DNA from: Tetrapyrgos nigripes | Lineage: Eukaryota; Basidiomycota; Agaricomycetes; Agaricales; Campanellaceae | Direction of reading: 5' to 3' | NCBI GenBank assembly: GCA_013368315.1 | Contig: JAACJM010000190.1 | Span: 99,617 to 163,616 of the forward strand | Length of the DNA stretch: 64,000 bases | Part shown: positions 57,434-64,000 of the stretch, one piece after another | How the letters are laid out: the number at the start of each line of letters is the position of its first letter | Numbering within the stretch: the first letter of the stretch is position 1 | Notes under the pieces: model-generated | The model's database searches: none | What the model was told of the DNA's origin: nothing | What the model saw: the letters and a program-made list of their open reading frames with translations, nothing else | Made by a program: the position numbers and the translations under genes

Positions 57434-60400
57434 ATGAAATTCAACTACGACTGTCTCATTGGTCGACGACGAGCAACACCATCTACACAAATACCTCCTG
57501 CTTCAGCATCTGCGTCAGCACCAGTGGTCGTGTCCACGTCCACGTCTACACCTTCTGCCACGGCCTCCACCTCGCTTTCTACCTCTACACTAGCACCAGC
57601 GCCTGCACCAATGCCAGGGTCCACGTCTTCATCGACGCCTACACTTTCTACCACAGCTGCCACCACCGACTCTACCTCTACACCAGTACCTGCAGTAGCG
57701 CCGGGACCCGCCTCATCTATCTCTACAGCTGCGTTGTCGACTCGGACTCCTGCGCCTTTGGCTCGCAGTCTAGCGTCGGCCTCGGTGTTGGAGATGGTTC
57801 CTATTGATGACGCACCTGTTCCTGTACCGTCTACTTTGATTTCAGCCTCAGCTGCAGGACCCTCTACCACCACTACCACCCCATCCCCAGACACCCCATC
57901 ACGACCTCCCAACTCCACCACCAACGCCGGCCTTAACTTCAACCCCGACGGCACCGTCCGCACTCCTGACATCGCTCGTGGTGAACTAGTCCCAACCCTC
58001 CCAGCAACGACCCCAACAGTTGTTCGTCGTAACACTCCCGGCGGGAAACGAAGACCAGATCCCTTCCACAATCCTAATCCCAATCCTTTTGGCTACCGTA
58101 CACAACTCTCTCCAATTCCAGATTCGGAGTTGTACTCCAGGTACAATCAACCCACTTCGTACGAGCAAGCTATCCACCTTGCTTTTCAGTCTTTGGATCG
58201 CGCGAAGAGGTTGTTTAGGAATGCAGAAGCGAATAAGGAGTGGAGGGAGAGGATGCCTGAGGATTTGAGGGCTTTTATTCGGTTTGTGATGGGGGATGTG
58301 CCTACTGGGCCTGGGCAGGAACGGAATGGTATAGAAGAGTATCTGTGAGTACTCGTATCTCTCTAATGTGATTAACTTTTGAAAGTAGTGAACTGACGTT
58401 CCCTATCTTCTGATATCTAGAACCCATATGATGGCTGGGTTGAATAGATATCAGAGGTGCCATTTTTTAAAACCTTCGAGTCCTCAGACATCTGATAATT
58501 TTTCTGTCTTCTCTTCTCCGTCTTTGAAACAGCTCTCGCCCAATAACCATCACCGAACACTTCAACCCTGGAGCTCAACTCCATGAGCCCGCCCAACAAC
58601 GTATCACCAACGCTGACGATGGCTCTTCTATTACTCGGCCGGTTGATCAGCGAGGTATACATAACTCCAATACGATTTATTCCTCGGATCGTTCCAACTG
58701 GTTTTGCAATACCGGTCGCAACAAATACAATCGTTCCCGTTCCGCCGACCCCGACCTTAACTCCAACAGCTCTACCTCAAACGCTTCTGGCGTTGGTTCC
58801 AATATCATTTGGTTTCCTAGTTCTGGCTCCAGCTATGGTCTTGGTAACCCTGGGTTCCCAGTTCCTCGTCGCCGTGATCGCGAAGCCCACTATCAACTTT
58901 CTCGACATGACATCACCGAGACACATCGGTTTGATTTGACTTTGAGGACTATTGACGACGCCAGCGGGCCCAATGCCAATGGATTAGGAATAGCAGCACT
59001 TCCGACGCCAACACCAACGACGTAGTAAACGCAAACGACAGGATGGAGGCCGACGATACCCACATGAACGACGGCACAGAACAAACCATCCGTCCAGTCA
59101 AAGTGACCTTCCAACCCGACCCGATTGATGGTGTACCTCAAAGGGCCATGGTGCTCGAGGTGACGGAGGATGGGTCGGTTTATCAGATGGAGGCTTCTGA
59201 GGAGGAGTTGAAGAGGATCAGTATGGGTATGAGTATGACGAGGCCGCCGCCGACGACGACGACGACGACCAGTAATAATGGTGTGACAATAGAGTCTAGC
59301 AACCAGCCTGGACCGAGTTCGAGGCCGCTTAATAGGAATGGGGCTGGTGAGTCTTTTCTTATTTTCTTTCTTTTTCTGGAAGTTTTTTGTTTCGCGTTCC
59401 GAGTTAAGGCTGATATGAACTTGCATCGTTTAGCTACAGCTGCACGCTTCCCGCCTTCTGCCTTCCTTACGGGTCCTTTTACTTTTGAAGAGATGAATCG
59501 TTCCTCTGCTTCTGCGTCTGCTTCTGAACCTAGGTCTCGTGAGTATCTCTATCTTTTTCATTTTACGATGCATGCGTCGTTCGTTTTCTGAGTGGTAGCT
59601 GACTTTCTACCTCGTTCTGTATAGATCTAGCTGGGACTATATCTGCAGACGGAAATACCCCAACAACCCCTACTACGCCACGCACTCCAACAAGGGTTCC
59701 AAGGTCGTCAAACGCCCATTCTTTCAATTTCGCCGGACGTTACCTTTCTGATGGTGATGCTTCTCCGCCTGATACGCCCGACGGGGCTGGCCCTGGTGAG
59801 TGTCTATTTTTTTCACTTATGGTCTTTCCTTAAGCTACAGCTGACTGGTGTGCCCTTCATTTTTCCTTCCTTACGTAGCCGCACTTGCCCTCGTAGCAAT
59901 GAATGGCTCCACTTCCACCCCTCCAGGACAAACTGGCCGGTCAACACATTCCCCTGCCTCTCCCTCTTTCAAGAACCCATTTGCTCCGCAGGAAACGCCT
60001 TCTAGGTCAACGTCAAGGTCCGCTCGTGCTTCTGGTGCTGAGTTGGAGTTGGAGTTGGGACCGCAATTGGCATTGGTTCCGACTTCGTCATCTCCCCCGC
60101 TAATGTTCACTTCCCCTTCTCCTGCACGTCTCTCCGCCTCTCAACTCCAGAATGTTACGGCGTCTTCAGGTTTGGGCTTGGGTCCGGCTTCTAGGCTAGA
60201 GCGACTTTTGGCAATGGACGGCCTCAGCCTCAGCCTTGGGCACAACCTACTCCCTCCAACGACACAATGTCTGCCAAGCAGAAAGGGAAGCAGAAGGCTG
60301 TAGAGACGGAAGAAGAGGAAGACGCAGAGGCAGACGCGCAGCCGACAATGTCCAAGAAGCAGAAGGGCAAGCGGAATGCCGGTAGAGATTGAAGAACAAG

Positions 60401-61760
60401 ACGCAGACGCACAGTCTAGGATGTCCAAGAAGCAGAAAGGGAAGCGGAGGGCCGTAGAGAGAGTGGATGAAGAAGACGCACTGCCGGCTCCGAGAATGAC
60501 CCGCCACACGAATGGAGCGAGACCGACAGCCAAACCATTAGCTCGATCAGACAGGTTATGGATGAATTTGGAAACCGGAAGAAACGGCGCCGAACAGTTA
60601 TAAAGATCCTTGGGGTAAGCAGGCCTCCAAAAAGAGCAAAGGCAAAGGGAAGGAGAAACAAAATGAGAGCGAGAACGAGAACGAGATTGAGGCAGATAGG
60701 AACGAGGATGTGCATATGGAAGGCCCCCACCAGTCCCCCAGACCCCTTCACCTACTCCAAAACACTTCAAGGCCATTCCCCCAACGGCCGTACCTTCCAA
60801 ATAAGGCGAAGACCCCAATGGATCCTCCCCATTTTACACCCTTGAATCCCCACATGGCAACGAACATTGTCAAGCCTTCATTGACCTCCTCGCTCAAGAA
60901 TTTCAAGAAACCGTAGGCGGCAATCCCGAAGACCTAGCCTCCTTCACGGAATGGTATCGGCACAAGTGTTGGCTTGGTCCACTCTCCCGATTTGACCCTG
61001 TGCCTGTCCTTGTTCCTCCTGATCAAGATCATCCTTACCTGAAGCCGTGGCCGGCCAATACGGGTGTGGTCAACGTACCGAGAAGATGAGGTGGTCAGAA
61101 GGCTTTTGACCGCAGGTTTGGGATCACGGGAAGAAAGATGGGGATTTCGGAAGGCACGATGGGGAGTGGGCGTCTGTTCCAACTGTCCTGTTGCCTCAAT
61201 GGCCTGCTAATGGACCACCACCTCCAGCTAATGCACCCCCTGGGACTGCCGTCGCTGGACCATCGAAATATGGTGCTTCGGCTGTTGCGTCTACGTCCAC
61301 GTCTCGGCCTACTCGTATTCTATCTTCGGCCGCTCTGCCTCGGGTAGCCTCTTCATCGATTGTCCCGACTTCTACCACACCTGCGTCTGCATCTGCTTCC
61401 ACTCCTACTGTCGCTGTCACTACCAATCAACCGCACCCTTCTTCATCAACTAATACCCCTACTGCTGCGAGCACTTCTGCAGGACCTTCCACTGCAGCTA
61501 ATATCGCAACACCAAGACCACCAAGAAGAAGAATTCGAATTCAGGTGCTGGTATTCCGAAGCGTGGCAAACGTCGCAGGGGTCAAGACGATGAAGGCAAC
61601 CCTGACGATGACGGTGATAATGATGGGGAACAAGAAGAAAGGCCAGTACAAAGGCGAAGGACGGCAGCTACCTCTCAGAGTAGGGCAAACAGGACGACAA
61701 CGACGACGCAGAGTCAACCGCAAGGTAATACCACTTACCGCTGCCTACTGCCAACCCTGA
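57434..61760 (+). pseudogene. Low-complexity Ser/Thr/Pro-rich protein gene with repeated frame breaks
   Basis: From the ATG at 57434 (MKFNYDCLIGRRRATP) the product is a long Ser/Thr/Ala/Pro stretch, then a more conserved segment (DSELYSRYNQPTSYEQAIHL, QSLDRAKRLFRNAEAN, MPEDLRAFIRFVMGDVP) and, after an intron, SRPITITEHFNPGAQLHE. Later exons include VKVTFQPDPIDGVPQ, RFPPSAFLTGPFTFEEMNR and tandem MSKKQKGKR units at about 60268-60450 that fall in different frames. A conserved-looking end piece near 60820-61088 reads EHCQAFIDLLAQEFQETVGG and FTEWYRHKCWLGPLSRFDPV. Frame changes occur near 58990, 60230, 60380 and 60790-60820. It may be a decaying gene, two genes, or a region with sequence errors. 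The function is unknown. Confidence 0.4.
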
Positions 61761-62312
61761 ACCAGCCAGCCAGCCTTCTGGACCATCTCTGAGGAGGTCG
61801 TCTCGTCTGCGTGGGTTGTAAGTAGAATTAGACCGTAGACAGAACTTTTTATTTTATTGTCTCTGCTCTGTAACATCATCTTCCTGTTTCTCATCGTAGT
61901 TATGGATTGATTTTTACCGAACAGTTCTCTAGTAAATACGCCCGCTTGTCCTTCTATCAACGTTGGGAGTTTTTTCACTTGTTTTTATTTCTCGTACATC
62001 CTTTTTTCCTTCTTTCCTTCTTGTTCTCCGTTTTCTCGTTAGCTCTCAGTGTTTTCTTATTTTTTTTTTTGGACGAGTTCAAATAATCATTTGCCTCTGC
62101 TGCCTTCTCGGTTTCATTGAGGGTGGTATCTCGCTGGTTTTGAGCCGTTCATGACTCGTGTGATTGAGATTGTGAGACACCTGAGTTCTGACACTTGGCT
62201 GACACCTTCAGCCTTCTTTCCTAAACATCACGCGCCGCCCTATGTTCTAAATATGAGGTTCAAGTAATCAGAAGTGCTCCACTCGAGTTCTTCCAAACCC
62301 CTCACCACCGCC
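61761..62312. other. Intergenic region upstream of family X copy 4
   Basis: No gene is supported. There is a T-run near 62060-62070 and pyrimidine-rich sequence. The promoter of copy 4 should lie in the last 100 bp. Confidence 0.35.
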
Positions 62313-64000
62313 ATGGGTCAAAGACACCAAGTCTTCGTCATCGCTCGTCTCGTTCCTCACGGTTCTACCACCGGTCAAGCATTCTATCGCTGCATAGCAG
62401 CCCACCATCACCAGTTCTGCTATGGCAGGTCTTCCTCTCCGAGGTGTCAATCGATTTCTCGCTCTCCTCAGAAACGAAAACAATGCGTCCATTATCCGGG
62501 ATGAAATCCGTCGCGTACAGGGCGTGTATGGACGAAGGGGAGAATCACCATACATGCCTTTGATGCCTTGCCCGTATACACTCTTTCTTTTGAGCCTGGC
62601 GTGGAACGTCGATATGGGAGATTTGGAACAGCCGTATTTCAGTGGTGCTGGATTTGATAGCTGTGTTTTCAGTCCTAATATGGGAAGTTTTGCTGGAGGT
62701 GAGTGGTAAGGGACCTTTCCAGGAAGACCGCTGTTAACTGCTAGCTCTGGTATGATTTAGATAATGACGACGGGATTACAGTCATCGATGTTACAGATCC
62801 TGCTGATCCCGCTTACTGCTTCATCCGTTCACGCCGCAGTGGACCGGTCGACATGAGGGGGTATGTCCGTCATTATTACAACCTGGACGCAATCATGAAG
62901 AAACGTGAAGGCGGTGGTGACGCTGAAGATGATGATACAACCAAGAGAACCCCATTGGAGAGTGCTGTCGTTGAGGTTGTCGCCGCTCTGGAAGGCGTTC
63001 GACTTGTTACGTTGGGAATGCTCGCAGAAGTATGGCCTCACGAGTACAAGCCTCAACAACGAGGCAATCACTGACAACGCAGAGCGTCAAGCTGAGGCAA
63101 ATCCTATTACTTCCCTTGTCGAGCTGTCTATTGCTCCTGCGGTAGAGCATAGTCTATCTACAGACGACACTAGCGAACTCGAGGGGATAGTTTGGCAGCC
63201 GGGTAAAGCAGAGCTCGTGAAGAAGGCGCTGATGGCGAGGAATCCGTTTCCAGATAATGGAATCTCTCTCCTCGTTAAACTTCTTGAACATGATCTCGAA
63301 TCTACCAACCCCTTCATTCTCGATCTTTCTTTCTATCCTTCACTTTCCCCCGAGCAGGTCCTTCGTGTCGTTACCACATTGTCGAAGACGTTTCTCGATA
63401 TCAAATCCCTAAACCTTACCGGGAATCACAACATCTCAACTTCTACCGTTGCTGAAGTGCTCAAGGCCGTCCCGTTACTCCGTCTTATCTTGCTTGATAC
63501 AAGCATCACAGACGATGACCTCCTCGAGCTCATGTCCACTTCTCCCGCACTGTTCTACCATCTCCATGATCTCATCCATCCCGCTTTCCTGCGCTCAACA
63601 AGCATTAAGTTGAACAGAGACTACGATGAAACTGGTCGTTTTCCCTTGGAAACTCTCCATCCTGCATACCGTCATGGTCTCACAGCTGTCTTCGAGTACA
63701 AGAACATCTCCTCTGTTCCGTTTTTTAATCTAGAAAAACTTCTGAGGAGCTTGGCGGGACAATTGTCCGTGTTGACTTGTCCAGGGAATAAAGACTCCTT
63801 CCTCTTAAACTCATCGTATAATATGTGCGGGTTTGGCCCAGGGTTGGCATTGTCTGCCGGGACTACTATTGTTGCAGAAGACCAAAAAGATGGAACTGGA
63901 GACGAAGCCGGAGCTGGAGTGGATGGCCAGGCAGACACAACATCGCACCAAACCAAGACCAAGGCTAAGGTCGTGGTCGATGGAGGAGATGACTGGTACT
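62313..64000 (+). pseudogene. Family X copy 4, partial at window end, two frameshifts
   Basis: The ATG at 62313 starts MGQRHQVFVIARLVPHG and YRCIAAHHHQFCYG, then one extra base near 62425 shifts the frame. The expected frame resumes as LPLRGVNRFLALLRNENNAS. An intron at 62699-62760 matches that of the other copies, and exon 2 begins NDDGITVIDVTDPADPAYC. A second extra base near 63058 breaks the frame after HEYKPQ; the expected frame then continues through ELSIAPAVEHSLSTDDTSEL, SIKSLNLTGNHNI-like text (DIKSLNLTGNHNISTSTV) and VVVDGGDDW to the window edge. Compared with copy 3 it has an extra acidic insert (about residues 195-205) and a unique Asp/Gly-rich loop near 63880-63960. An internal ATG at 62424 could start a truncated product. 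Confidence 0.75.

Noticed and set aside
57445..58083. 212-codon minus-strand Val/Gly/Glu-rich frame
   Set aside because: It is the complement of a Ser/Thr/Pro-coding low-complexity stretch.
60141..60818. 225-codon minus-strand frame
   Set aside because: Antisense shadow of repetitive Lys/Glu-coding sequence with no recognisable domain.
1..64000. CRISPR array, bacterial operons or rRNA
   Set aside because: No regular spaced repeats, ribosome-binding sites or rRNA-like segments were seen; gene structure is fungal throughout.

Overview
The window is nuclear DNA from a filamentous basidiomycete, most likely an Agaricomycete. Its genes are split by many short GT-AG introns (about 45-110 nt, with a few GC-AG), and its gene content fits that group: GH76 mannanases with a C-terminal membrane anchor, a cupredoxin-type serine-rich protein, a multi-exon P450, an F-box-like gene, PIF1-type helicase relics and hAT-like elements. 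I cannot name the species. Exon models below were joined by hand from splice signals and reading frame. The stated models of the OCD, GH76, MPDU1, cupredoxin, ATG22, P450, STE24, SUMO, Y-B and X3 genes all sum to multiples of three.

Layout. 1-4.2 kb is a stack of transposable elements: an outer repeat (second copy at 26.5 kb) broken by a 701-bp TIR element and a long foldback element, the latter itself split by two further insertions, followed by a decayed hAT element. 4.8-18.2 kb is a gene block: an ornithine cyclodeaminase/mu-crystallin homologue, two GH76 paralogues flanking a dead copy of a multicopy family ('X') and an MPDU1-type gene, then a DRY_EERY-like gene broken by two tandem microduplications. 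18.7-24.1 kb holds an X copy and a Y copy, both dead, on the minus strand. The same pair lies intact and inverted at 46.2-50.6 kb. 24.1-32.0 kb is repeat-rich and gene-poor (kinase-like fragment, PIF1 relic, TGGAAC-rich patches). 32.0-46.0 kb is a second gene block: cupredoxin-like membrane protein, ATG22-type transporter, cytochrome P450, STE24 protease, F-box-like gene and flavocytochrome b2-type dehydrogenase. 46.2-53.4 kb has intact Y and X copies, then an inverted partial echo of the cupredoxin/ATG22 pair. 54.7-55.6 kb is SUMO, 57.4-61.8 kb a low-complexity, frame-broken gene, and 62.3 kb to the end a fourth X copy.

How it fits together. The housekeeping genes (SUMO, STE24, MPDU1, ATG22, flavocytochrome b2) look intact and show no operon-like logic. 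What sets the window apart is duplication and decay. Families X and Y and the cupredoxin/ATG22 neighbourhood each exist as one sound copy plus damaged copies. Comparing copies inside the window gives pre-insertion sites for several transposons and exact lesions (73-bp deletion, 61-bp promoter indel, 11-bp and 5-bp tandem duplications, homopolymer slip). No rRNA, convincing tRNA, CRISPR array or prokaryotic-type system was seen.
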